Source: JAUPKT01 sp964427855 | GTDB taxonomy: Bacteria; Desulfobacterota; Desulfomonilia; Desulfomonilales; Desulfomonilaceae | Length of the DNA: 64,000 nucleotides | Reading direction: 5' to 3' | Assembly: GCA_964427855.1 (NCBI GenBank) | Contig: CAYRVH010000015.1 | Coordinates: forward strand, 1-64,000 | In this document: piece after piece, positions 27,001-35,256 of the stretch | How the letters are laid out: each line of letters starts with the position of its first letter | Numbering within the stretch: the first letter of the stretch is position 1 | The notes under the pieces: model-generated | What the model was told of the DNA's origin: nothing | Seen by the model: the letters and a program-made list of their open reading frames with translations, nothing else | Databases searched by the model: none | Program-made: the position numbers and the translations under genes

Positions 27001-30000
27001 TACACCGCGAGCAGGAGGAGGGGCCGGCAATGGCTTGAGAGACTTGCCGGTGGCAAGCACGGGAAACATAGCGGCCAATGTTTGTTCGAGGTCGGTTTCT
27101 GAAAAATCTGGATCATAATCTCGTCGAATCGCGTACAAGAGCGAGGGCTTGAAAAATTTCTCGAATCCCTCCTGTACAAAAGACTCAACAACAGAAAGGA
27201 TCGTGGGCGAGACTGTTGACGGCATCGTTGCGTGGCCAGGTCTGCTTGGGATGACAGCGGATTGCTTTGCAGACACCCTCGGCGCAACGCGATGAGGCTC
27301 ACCCGGAAACGGCAGGAAATCTCCCTCTATGGGCAGGAACCCCCTGACGTAAATTTGGGCGACCGCCCCGCGAAACGCAGAAACTTCGGAGGAAGGCTGA
27401 CACGTGTAGATGCAATCGGCTTCAGGAAGCGTATCGAGCACCAAATTCGTCAGAATATCTCGCGGACCGACTTCTATAAAGGTTCTGACGCCAAAATCGT
27501 TCCACAGGGTTGTAGAATTCTGCATCCAGTGAACCGGTGATTCGAGGTGAGCCATTATTATGGCGCGTATCTCGTCGGCGTTGGAGGGAAAGGGCTTCAT
27601 GGTCGTATTGGAAACCACTGGAATTTTAGGAGGATGGAACTGTATGCCTGAAACGAAAGCATCCAGTTCGTCGTGGATGCACCTCATGATTGGTGAGTGA
27701 AACGCCATGCTCACCCTGAGCAACGTGCGGCGGTAGCCTTGGGCTTTCAATTCTTCTCCCAATTGCTTGACGGCCTCGGTATTTCCGCCGATGACCACCT
27801 GACGCGGCGAATTTATGTTCGTGATGTACACATTGTCCCGATGCGCTATGATCTCCTCGAGATATTCAAGAGGCGCATCGCAAGCCATCATCACCCCAGG
27901 ATCGATGTTCATCTCGCAGGCTTTATCCATACAGATCGCCCTCTTGTTCACGATCCGAAAACCATCTTCGTATGAATAGACCCCTGAAACGCACAGCGCA
28001 GTCAGCTCGCCCAGACTATGGCCCGCCAAAGCAACAGGATGGACGCCCAAGGCCATGAGATACTTCACCAGGGACAGTTCCATGGTGAACAGGGCAGGCT
28101 GCTGCCAACGGGTCTTCTGGAGATCTTCTTCGGTGTCGTAAAACATGAGATGCAGAATGTCGAAATCTGCCACTGATGCGATCTTATCCATCCACTCCCT
28201 GACCAATGGGAACGTCTCATAGAGCTCAAGGCCCATTCCCGCATAATGGGAACCTTGGCCGGGAAAGATGAAGGACAGAGGTTTCACTGAGGCTTCTGCA
28301 GGACCTATATAGACCCCTTGCTTCGCCAAAGAGCGCACATCCTTGTCCGAAAGCGGGAGGGACTGTCTTAACGGCTCAAGGCTTGCGATGATCGCGTGCG
28401 CATCCCGTGGGGTATCCGCCAACACTGCGAGTCGATGCTTACGGCTCTGGATTTCAGTGGTAAAAAACTGCACTCCAGAAGGAAGCGAGGCATCCAATTT
28501 ACTCTTTTTGGGGCTTGCCTGCCTCGTTGGGACGTCCGGCATGACGTAGCCGCGATCCTCCCACGCTTCTTCGATCTGGACCACATAATTTGAGCCCCCA
28601 AAGCCGAAGGCGTTGACCTGAAATCGTCTCGGTTTGCCGTCTCGGGGGTGCCAGTCTGCAGGCTCTGTGAGGATAGTCATTCCGCTTCCCTCGAGCAGCA
28701 TGGCAGGATCTGGATTGCGGTAATTGAGGGTCGGTGGATATACTGAGGCCTTCAAGGCCATGACGCCTCGTATCAGGCTGTTGACCCCTGAGGCCCCTAG
28801 GGTGTGGCCGATCTGAGATTTGAATGATGTCAAGACAACAGGGGCCTCTGGACCAAAGAAATTCCTCAGCGCCAACACCTCTTCGCCATCGCCTTGCATC
28901 GTACTCGTGGCATGGCACTCGACGAGATCGACTCCTTCGGGACCGTAGGATGCATCGTCGAACGAGGCTCTAATGGCTATTTCCTGGGTGATTCTGGAAG
29001 ACTCCACCATGCCCAAATGGTTGTTGCTGGCCCCCATAGCAGTGATGTAGGCGTGGATACAGGCGCCGCGTTGACGAGCGACGGATTCCCTTTCAATGAC
29101 GATCATGCCTCCACCCTCGCCCAGCACCATTCCGTCCCGTGTGGCGTCAAAGGGGCGGCTGTGTTCGGCCGGCGCCCGTTCAATGCCGGAAAGACCAGCC
29201 AGGGCGCCAAGAGCCGAAAATTCGAGGAAATGCATTGGGGTGAGGGGCTCTTCCGCCCCTCCTATAACCGCGGCGTCAATTATGCCGTTTCGAATCATTT
29301 CATAGGCGCTAAAGAGGGCGACCAACGCGGTTGCGCACGCGGCTGACACTGCAAAGCTCGGTCCCATAAAGCCATATTTGTTGCAGATGAAGCCCCCCGC
29401 GGTGCAGTTAAGCCTTCCCAGCAAAGTTGTGTCATCCACGGCCAAACGACCATCTCGTATGGCCTCTTCAATCATTTGAGCGGTGTTGTCAGAGACCGTA
29501 ATGACATTCCTGATGGAATCCACTATGCGGCTGGCCGCGCTCCGCACGATCATATCCTCCAGCGTCGCCGCCGCCTCCCCCGAATTTTGCGAGATGAGTA
29601 CCGCTATGCGTTCTCGAGGTATGTCAGATTCCAAGATGCCTGAGTCATTAATAGCCTGCTGAGCGAGCCACATGGTAATCCTGGTTGACGCGGTCATGGT
29701 GCGAAAGTCCTGGGGTGGGATCCCAAGCTCCTTTCTGTCCACCTCGATGTTTTGGAATGCCCCTACGTTGCAATACGTCTTTTCAGGGGCCCTCGGTCTG
29801 GGGTCAAAAAACTTCTCGTGAGGCCACTTTGTGGAGGGCACGGCAATAATGCCGCTCTTAAGCGCCATACTCGCCGCCCACACGTCTTCCGGGCTGTTGC
29901 CCAATGAATTCACGATGCTCATACCAGTAATGGCTATCCGCTCCTTGTCCCGGGAGACGCGGGAAGCGGACGCCCGTGGCGGGGGCGTCGTTTCGGGAAA

Positions 30001-32091
30001 AAAGACTGGTTCCTTGTCCTCTATGCGTTCAGTGAGAGGACCCATGTAAGGGAGGCCTTCTGAAAGAGCGCCTTCAGCAAGCTCCTCATGGAGTTCCTTG
30101 CATGTCCGTATTTTTGAAAGAACCCCAGCGCACGCGCCGCTCATGAATTGACCTTCTCTTATGACTGTCTCTTCATCAAGAACTGTGCCGGTGGCTCTGT
30201 CCATACAACGAGCTGCGACGAAGAGACTGCCTGCGCTTGCCTCTTCGATGAGTCGTCGAAACGTCTGTTCGTCAGTCGCTCCCGCGGCGAAACCCCTTTC
30301 AAGATCGCACACGGTCTCTATCTTTGGAGTCCTGAGCGACCTGACACGCAGGCCGGTCGCTTCGCCCGTGATCACTGTGCCTCCAGGCTCCGACTCGAGG
30401 ATCATCCGCTGATAAAGCTTTGATAAAGCCCCTGTCTCTACGATATCGGTTGTGGTGAGATAAAGCGTCCCCACCTGAATCGCGTCCGCCCCCAGCATAG
30501 CCGCAATAAAGGCTGACTCTCTACCGCTGATTCCCCCCGCCAAAATCACGAAGCGGCCTTCAAAAAGCCCAGGATCCTGATCTTTCTTCTCCATGACAAT
30601 CTGGGCGAGGGTAAAGGTCGAATGTTCCCCGACGTGCCCGCCTGCTTCGTTGCCTTCACAGATCACGAAACGGATACCCGACGAAAAAGCCAATTCGAGT
30701 AGTTGCAGGTTGGGAGCGATGTATATGACCTCTATTCCTGCTTCGAAAAGTTGTTTGGCGTGCGAGGGTTCCCCTGCTGCGATGACGGCAAATCGGGGTT
30801 TGGTCTGGCAAATCCATTCAAGTTGCTCATCCCGAAATGGATTTTCCTGAAGCGTGATGACGTTCACCGCGAAAGGTTTTTCTGCCAACAGGGCTTTCAC
30901 GCCGCCGAGTTTTTCGTTCAACACAGAAGCGGGCATAAGACCGAGCGCAATGGTCGGTAAGGCCCCGGCTTCTGCCACGCGTAGGGCGAATTCAGGTACG
31001 TCAGTAATCCACGACATGGCCCCCTGGACAATGGCATACCGCGTGCCCATGTGGGAAAGGATCGGTCCGTCCACAAAAGCGCGCTCCTTCTCTTTCGCGT
31101 GGGCCAAATGTTCATCGATGTCCCTGATGAAACTCGCCGCAGCGTCCTCGGTCTCGGCGCCATACTTGTCCACAAAGGACTGCGCAAAACAAACCTCGAA
31201 CCCAAGCGGAATCAATAAAAAAAAAAAAAAATGGCTCTCCAGAGGCAAGGTGGATTCCTGACTAACTTTGGCTGCAAACACTCGCCGCTGCTCGTCCGTG
31301 ATGTCATCCTGACAAAGGGATCCGGTGTACTCCCTAAGTCTCTTGACCGCGACAGAGTTCCCTTTGTTAAAAACGCGGCACGGCGTGCCCAGATTTAATC
31401 CGATGAGTTCTGTATGCTCAGGCCTCAGCTTGGAAATCTTATCACGCATCTCAGTGTCGAGATTTATTGCATCGGTAAGCCAATGCAGACTCTCGAACAC
31501 GATCCGATGGATACCCACTGAGAACAAAGCCGCAACAGCTCTGGCTGTGCCTATGCCTCCCCACACGCTTAAGGAGGGTTGTGGGGATAGATCTGCCGCC
31601 ATTTTCTTCACGGCACTGAGCAATGGAAGCAGATTTTCTGTGCTGACGAAACCTGAAGCCTCAGAGCCTTTCAGCGCAAGATGAGTGACAGCAGGGTGTT
31701 CAGTAAGCAACTCCTTGATAAGATTCAAATGTCCCGTCACGATATGACAAATATATTCTGGGGCAAGAGCCGCAGCAGCTTCCACAGCCTCCGCAGGAGA
31801 CGCATCATCGAGATACGGATTGAGCTCGATCCAGATACCCTTGGCCCCTGTTTCGCCGAGAAAATCTCTCAATGCACCAGAAAGGATTTGAGAGGGCGAC
31901 ACCTTGACCTCAGCGACAGCGCCGTCCATGTCGGCGCGGATGAGAGCCGCAGCAGCCTGATCCAAATCTTCCTGCGTCAAGTCACATACTATCCCCGAAT
32001 GTGTCCTCCTACACATGTCGATTACCGAGGATTTCATATCTCGGAGCGGCCACAAAAAAGCTACCGAGGGTTTTTCGATTCCCGTAGACAT
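24079..32091 (-). CDS. Megasynthase: ER-like, ER, KS, AT, ACP, KR, DH in one chain
   Basis: This 2670-residue iterative fatty-acid/polyketide-type synthase starts with AGGAG six bases before the ATG. The domains follow in order. Residues 5-260 are a degenerate nitronate-monooxygenase/PfaD fold in which the GGH His is Phe (SEASGFVST). Residues 345-650 are an intact FMN-type PfaD enoyl reductase (NEAGGHVGEHS near 484, LAGGISGRESA near 517). Residues 712-1190 are a ketosynthase with Cys919 in VSAACATA and two catalytic His (ECHATST, SQIGHTLGASG). Residues 1265-1580 are an acyltransferase with GHSLGE, Ser near 1359. One carrier domain has Ser1756/1757 in SIRSSRLP. Residues about 2000-2330 are a ketoreductase (SGGARGIT, Tyr2253 in QANYSTAN). 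Residues 2340-2670 are a double-hot-dog dehydratase-like region with DHKPFKFLKYP. No thioesterase or phosphopantetheinyl transferase is visible. The set resembles PfaA plus PfaD without PfaC. The product is unknown. Confidence 0.88.
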   Translation of the reverse strand: MSTGIEKPSVAFLWPLRDMKSSVIDMCRRTHSGIVCDLTQEDLDQAAAALIRADMDGAVAEVKVSPSQILSGALRDFLGETGAKGIWIELNPYLDDASPAEAVEAAAALAPEYICHIVTGHLNLIKELLTEHPAVTHLALKGSEASGFVSTENLLPLLSAVKKMAADLSPQPSLSVWGGIGTARAVAALFSVGIHRIVFESLHWLTDAINLDTEMRDKISKLRPEHTELIGLNLGTPCRVFNKGNSVAVKRLREYTGSLCQDDITDEQRRVFAAKVSQESTLPLESHFFFFLLIPLGFEVCFAQSFVDKYGAETEDAAASFIRDIDEHLAHAKEKERAFVDGPILSHMGTRYAIVQGAMSWITDVPEFALRVAEAGALPTIALGLMPASVLNEKLGGVKALLAEKPFAVNVITLQENPFRDEQLEWICQTKPRFAVIAAGEPSHAKQLFEAGIEVIYIAPNLQLLELAFSSGIRFVICEGNEAGGHVGEHSTFTLAQIVMEKKDQDPGLFEGRFVILAGGISGRESAFIAAMLGADAIQVGTLYLTTTDIVETGALSKLYQRMILESEPGGTVITGEATGLRVRSLRTPKIETVCDLERGFAAGATDEQTFRRLIEEASAGSLFVAARCMDRATGTVLDEETVIREGQFMSGACAGVLSKIRTCKELHEELAEGALSEGLPYMGPLTERIEDKEPVFFPETTPPPRASASRVSRDKERIAITGMSIVNSLGNSPEDVWAASMALKSGIIAVPSTKWPHEKFFDPRPRAPEKTYCNVGAFQNIEVDRKELGIPPQDFRTMTASTRITMWLAQQAINDSGILESDIPRERIAVLISQNSGEAAATLEDMIVRSAASRIVDSIRNVITVSDNTAQMIEEAIRDGRLAVDDTTLLGRLNCTAGGFICNKYGFMGPSFAVSAACATALVALFSAYEMIRNGIIDAAVIGGAEEPLTPMHFLEFSALGALAGLSGIERAPAEHSRPFDATRDGMVLGEGGGMIVIERESVARQRGACIHAYITAMGASNNHLGMVESSRITQEIAIRASFDDASYGPEGVDLVECHATSTMQGDGEEVLALRNFFGPEAPVVLTSFKSQIGHTLGASGVNSLIRGVMALKASVYPPTLNYRNPDPAMLLEGSGMTILTEPADWHPRDGKPRRFQVNAFGFGGSNYVVQIEEAWEDRGYVMPDVPTRQASPKKSKLDASLPSGVQFFTTEIQSRKHRLAVLADTPRDAHAIIASLEPLRQSLPLSDKDVRSLAKQGVYIGPAEASVKPLSFIFPGQGSHYAGMGLELYETFPLVREWMDKIASVADFDILHLMFYDTEEDLQKTRWQQPALFTMELSLVKYLMALGVHPVALAGHSLGELTALCVSGVYSYEDGFRIVNKRAICMDKACEMNIDPGVMMACDAPLEYLEEIIAHRDNVYITNINSPRQVVIGGNTEAVKQLGEELKAQGYRRTLLRVSMAFHSPIMRCIHDELDAFVSGIQFHPPKIPVVSNTTMKPFPSNADEIRAIIMAHLESPVHWMQNSTTLWNDFGVRTFIEVGPRDILTNLVLDTLPEADCIYTCQPSSEVSAFRGAVAQIYVRGFLPIEGDFLPFPGEPHRVAPRVSAKQSAVIPSRPGHATMPSTVSPTILSVVESFVQEGFEKFFKPSLLYAIRRDYDPDFSETDLEQTLAAMFPVLATGKSLKPLPAPPPARGVRESAAPSAEKPSPAAQMMDKTTADDLTEAVIGLIMEATGYERSEIEPSMDLREDLSIRSSRLPVIMDSMESKFGIKIHLEDFMEVRTIADIVEKLRELVDPKWSTGERLQSARDKQEMAVPKEELDKPVELEPLRRLVFVQTGIEALSARDEVSFAQGDAVAVIALDKSDRLASKIAAVLQNEYQAKPVVIDISPGFSLPVSDETPTSWAPLHEKLHAMLSSLDHPAGMVVALDGIARACGENLGMASPLLSLLFTASKSFLHSSGKKFVFCVYEQAPKSAATAVMAQGLSGMYLSLGHEFSSVQFRVIGVEPETDLSRVLRDAFNREQKVVETFYRQGELFTTGGVVENLAVSQDATFRLSPDDVIVLSGGARGITYRLAEKLADFGCKLVFLGTTRINPDVNYKGLLSEGFPSAMQIDEEIRKRNPDVSDEKLAVERATVTKALEIVANVEKLRARKVEASYYRCDVSDKGQTAKISAEILRRYEKVDAVIHGAGVLRDNFAKQMSWEDFLTVTDVKFRGAWNLYQAFHGTGLRLFVCLSSAAAIQGNPGQANYSTANRMMSTLASELRAQNSHVFFKSLHLPPIQGAGMAENDDIKALMKRMGASYVHVDELAELFIREIIYAPQEKPWVLFMRSLPHLESSKLDVSEPPVPADKLIVEGMAVEKGRFPMIDEVRGVALQDGVLIASRTFSLTSDPWIADHKPFKFLKYPLVSAIMAVETFLEIVSVFYPYLKVRAVRDAQFLDILECAPDAERETEIRCRRVSSDHGEVACEVVLASRTVSLNGERLNDFVINYKSHIALAALDTPPDMGLVGFPVTDAEIETRPMFNEEVIKLYEERSDLKGRYRIIREMQGSGPDCVKGQIVYPGHDDFAPPRKSIYQYSPYLLEALMQAAMLYVGMRDEKDKRVMIPHRIGEIAFSRQCREGEVITVEGRMRRMDKQGMQWEARGLDSNGAPIMCLRKMEFRWFSG
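31217..31231. repeat. 15-base poly(A) tract inside the megasynthase gene
   Basis: There are fifteen consecutive A on the plus strand, read as T on the coding strand. They encode the Phe-rich stretch ESHFFFFLLIP between the two reductase-like domains (around residue 290). The frame is intact with 15. A one-base change would truncate the protein before the intact reductase. Tracts this long are prone to polymerase slippage and to sequencing error. Confidence 0.95.
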
Positions 32092-32451
32092 ATCGATCTC
32101 CTAAAGAAGGCGGCTAAAAATAGCTTTCTCATATACCACAAGTGAGCGCAAATGATAGGCCGTCATGCGCCGAAGGGGTTGGCCACACTCGCAATTCGCC
32201 GTGATGAAGACCATTTTTCACGAACGTCGGAGCAGCCGGTTCCTCGATCTGCGACAAGATCCAAGCCAAGTGATGGCATATCATAATTTTATTATCACTC
32301 AAAGCGCCGCTGGTTCAGCGCTCTTTCATCCTCCTGGTTGTCAATCGGTATCAGGGTTGTGTAAACTTACCGCAGAGAGAGGATGGCCGGTGGGGAACCT
32401 CGGCCGATGCAAGAGAAGCTTTGCTCGAACCGGAGCAAGGAGGAACACCCA
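32092..32451. other. Divergent promoter region between megasynthase and acyltransferase genes
   Basis: Some 360 bases separate two divergent genes. Ribosome sites are clear on both sides (TTTAGGAGATCGAT before 32091 on the minus strand, AAGGAGGAACACCC before 32452 on the plus strand). The middle (about 32275-32300) is AT-rich (ATCATAATTTTATTATCACTC) and may hold overlapping promoters. I see no convincing -35/-10 pair and no operator palindrome. Confidence 0.45.
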
Positions 32452-33591
32452 ATGAGCACAGTCCATATCGCGCACGTAGAGCGTCCCAAAGATATGAAAG
32501 AATTCATCGAGTTCCCGTGGAAAATCTACCGGAACTACCCAAACTGGGTTCCTCCATTAAAAAAGTATATGCGCCGACTTTTAGACGAGCAATCCCATCC
32601 GTATTGGAAATTCGCATCTCGAAAACTCTTCCTTGCGCGACGTGGCGGCGAGACGGTGGGGCGTATCGCAGCTATCGTGGACACGAGGTTCAACAGATAC
32701 CAGAAAACTGGCGCGGGAATCTGGGGATTTTTCGAGTGCGAAAACGATCCAGAGGCAGCGCAAGCACTCTTTTCCGCTGCCGGAGATTGGGCCGCGTCCC
32801 AGGGGATGACCTACCTGTTAGGACCTTTTTGTCCTTCTACCAATTACGAGATCGGCATGCTCATTGAGGGCTTTGAACATCTTGCCACGTTTATGATGCC
32901 GTTCAATCCCCCATACTACGTAGAACTCGCAGAAAAATGTCATCTGGTAAAGGAAAAAGACCTTTTGTCTTTCATTGTGGATCGTTCGTGGGAATACCCC
33001 CCTTGGATGTTGCGTATAGCCGAGAAACTCAATAACGACAGTCGCTTCTCGGTAAGGACTCCATCCCGCGACACGGACAGGGTAGAAGACGTCGTCACCC
33101 TTATCCGGAAGATATACGACGAGTGTTGGGCTGACAACTGGGGTTTTGTCCCAGCTACCGACGGTGAAGTCCAAGAATTGGCCAAAGAGCTGGAGAGATT
33201 CGCTGACGAGGACCTCATCTTTTTTATTTACTTCAACGAGGAACCCATAGGGGCTGCGCTCATGACACCGGACATAAATCCATTGCTCAAACGGCTCAAC
33301 GGCAAGATAGGGATCCTCGGCCCTTTGAAGTACCTCCTCTTCAAGAAGGAAATCCGAGGAGTTCGAGGCCTTCTGTTAGGAATCAATAGACAATATCAGG
33401 ACATGGGAGTTCCTTTTTTTCTCCTCTATCATGCCCTGGATAGGACCAAACACAAGCAACAATATCAATACCTCGAGCTCGGATGGAACCTTGAAGACAA
33501 TCATGACATCAATCAACTGGAGATGGACGGGGGCGCCAAGCTCTTCAAGAAGTATCGTATCTACAGAAAAAATTTGTCGGATAGGTGGTGA
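32452..33591 (+). CDS. GNAT-fold N-acyltransferase-like protein (YghO-like)
   Basis: This 379-residue protein starts from the ATG at 32452, chosen over a longer frame because AAGGAGG lies eight bases upstream. The sequence has the look of a double-GNAT acyltransferase. RKLFLARRGGETVGRIAAIVD is the N-terminal beta4-like block near residue 55 (named by its ends), a GFFECENDPEAAQALF segment follows, and a second GNAT-like half has DLIFFIYFNEEPIGAALM near 255. It begins with a WVPPLKK segment typical of the YghO-like family. That family is annotated only as putative acyltransferase; some GNAT-type proteins N-acylate long-chain bases in bacterial ceramide synthesis. It is divergent from the megasynthase, so a role in handling the synthase product is possible but unproven. 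Confidence 0.65.
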   Translation: MSTVHIAHVERPKDMKEFIEFPWKIYRNYPNWVPPLKKYMRRLLDEQSHPYWKFASRKLFLARRGGETVGRIAAIVDTRFNRYQKTGAGIWGFFECENDPEAAQALFSAAGDWAASQGMTYLLGPFCPSTNYEIGMLIEGFEHLATFMMPFNPPYYVELAEKCHLVKEKDLLSFIVDRSWEYPPWMLRIAEKLNNDSRFSVRTPSRDTDRVEDVVTLIRKIYDECWADNWGFVPATDGEVQELAKELERFADEDLIFFIYFNEEPIGAALMTPDINPLLKRLNGKIGILGPLKYLLFKKEIRGVRGLLLGINRQYQDMGVPFFLLYHALDRTKHKQQYQYLELGWNLEDNHDINQLEMDGGAKLFKKYRIYRKNLSDRW

Positions 33592-33666
33592 GAGGCGTTC
33601 GTCTTTTCCACAGAAGAAAAACGCCTTTTACAATTCGTCTCGTAATTCGTCTTGGTCTTATAACCG

Positions 33667-33815
33667 TTCTCACAAGAAATCGCGAAATGCTCAGACGTGA
33701 CGTTGTCATTCCCAATGAAAATGGGAATCCAGGAAACTCAGGATGGATCCCCACTTTCGTGAGGATGACGCAATGAGGGTACATGGACCCAATTCGTGAT
33801 TAATTTAGAGAATTC
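33667..33815. repeat. Dispersed intergenic repeat, copy 1 (dRS3-like hairpins)
   Basis: This 149-base element lies between the acyltransferase gene and the VWA gene. It carries two hairpins: ATTCCC, nine bases, GGGAAT (33708-33728), and a second imperfect one around TGGATCCCC to GAGGATGACG (33744-33770). About 85 percent by eye is shared with 47475-47621, including flanks with CAAGAAATCGCGAAATGCTC and CCCAATTCGTGATTAATTT. The ATTCCC-N-GGGAAT core matches the type of short intergenic repeat called dRS3 in Neisseria and seen in many other genomes. Confidence 0.85.
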
Positions 33816-33880
33816 GCATAAATGCTTGTCGCTGACATGAAGGAGAAGAGTGCTTCGCTTCCATATTCATGGCCAAGTTT

Positions 33881-35032
33881 TCATAAGAGCGCGTGGATGG
33901 TCTTCGCGAGCCTGTCTAACGAGCGGATATTGTGCCCGGGCAGGAAGAAGTCAATATAAGGAAGGGCCGTTCTCATTCCTCTGCACGTCGGTTCGTATTC
34001 GCGGCCACCCAGGAGGGGATTGATCCACAACAGTTTATAGCAGCGTCTGCGGAGCCGAGACATTTGGGTACTCAATTCTCGAGCGTCCCCGCGATCCCAC
34101 CCATCGGAATAAATAACTACCAGCGTTGAACTCCCCACGTGGCCGGCCTCTCTGAGGTCGTTGAAATAGCCCAGGCATTGACCGATACGGGTACCGCCCC
34201 CCCAATCTTGCGCTACTGTGGCAACATTCTCCAGGGCCCGAGCAAAGGGGGCATTCTTGAGCAGCTCAGTAATCCTATGGAGGCGAGTCGCAAAGACGTA
34301 TGTGTCGACGCGGAAGTTGATACGCTGAAACTCCTTTATAAAACTCAGCATTGCGCGAAGATAGGGATTCATCGATCCGCTCACGTCACAAAGGAACGCT
34401 ATTTTCTTCACCTTGAATTTTGGCTTCTGCCTCGATAATTCATAGGCTTCTCCACCATGCTGCATATTTTTCCTCAGCATTTTACGAAAATCGATGGACG
34501 GGCCAGACGAGGCGTCTCTCTTTTGCCAACGCGGATAATGAGCCAACGGTCGAATAATGGAGCGGATAAGCCTCGCAACCTGGGCATCGTTTTCCACTGA
34601 AATGCTGGCGAGGTCTTGACGTCTCAAGGTCTCCAGCGGAGAGTAAAGGCAATAAGGTCGTTCATTCCACGCCTGGACTTCTTGAGATTCGGAGAGGCCC
34701 ACCTCTCCCGCCCACAACACAAACGTGGTTTCTTTTGCGCCTCCATCTGCAGCGCGCTTTTCTTCGTCTCCTTCATGACCCGTGCCATGGTCAGAGCGAA
34801 TAGTTTTTAACGACCAAAAATGATTGAATAAATGATCAAAAAGGGCGAGGTCTTCGCTGTGCTTCACGAACGCCGACTTAAGCGCCGCACAGAAATCGTC
34901 GCAGTTGGTTACCCCTACCTCGGCGGCCCCTTGAAGCGCGCTCATAATCTCAGGCACTGATACGAAGAATCCGTGATCTCGTAACAATCGAGCGAAAGAC
35001 GCTATGGCGCATAAAAGGGTGTTCGTTGGCAT
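33881..35032 (-). CDS. CoxE-like VWA-domain protein
   Basis: This 383-residue protein (392 if a TTG at 35059 is used) is of the CoxE/VWA_CoxE family. The C-terminal half is a von Willebrand factor A domain with an intact metal site: DVSGSM near residue 230, a Thr in GGGTRIG near 290, and SDGWDRGD near 320. The N-terminal half is helical and charged. Proteins of this type act with MoxR AAA+ ATPases as chaperone pairs that insert metals or activate enzymes and complexes. The MoxR gene is immediately upstream on the same strand (197 bases). What the pair acts on is not evident. No CO-dehydrogenase or other typical client is present. Confidence 0.85.
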   Translation of the reverse strand: MPTNTLLCAIASFARLLRDHGFFVSVPEIMSALQGAAEVGVTNCDDFCAALKSAFVKHSEDLALFDHLFNHFWSLKTIRSDHGTGHEGDEEKRAADGGAKETTFVLWAGEVGLSESQEVQAWNERPYCLYSPLETLRRQDLASISVENDAQVARLIRSIIRPLAHYPRWQKRDASSGPSIDFRKMLRKNMQHGGEAYELSRQKPKFKVKKIAFLCDVSGSMNPYLRAMLSFIKEFQRINFRVDTYVFATRLHRITELLKNAPFARALENVATVAQDWGGGTRIGQCLGYFNDLREAGHVGSSTLVVIYSDGWDRGDARELSTQMSRLRRRCYKLLWINPLLGGREYEPTCRGMRTALPYIDFFLPGHNIRSLDRLAKTIHALL

Positions 35033-35256
35033 GGCTAATGCTCGCTTGGCGCCCAACAAATGCTCAGTCTCGCTCCCTTATGGGGACCGTCAAGAGAGAG
35101 GCCTGATAGAAGGGCGCTCAATAACATGACCTGTCGTCACTGCCGTCTGCTCTGGCGCCTCCACAAAGATAAGCTCCGAGTATGGCTCATGGCACAGGAG
35201 ACGGAATAATCTTGCGAGAAGGTTGCAGGGCATCTTCCCATTTACGTAACACGTTC

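Noticed and set aside
32383..32451. N-terminal 23-codon extension of the GNAT-like protein
   Set aside because: The ATG at 32452 has AAGGAGG eight bases upstream; the extension includes this ribosome site itself.
35090..35233. 47-codon minus-strand frame between moxR and the VWA gene
   Set aside because: There is no properly spaced ribosome site and no recognisable feature; chance is as likely as a gene.
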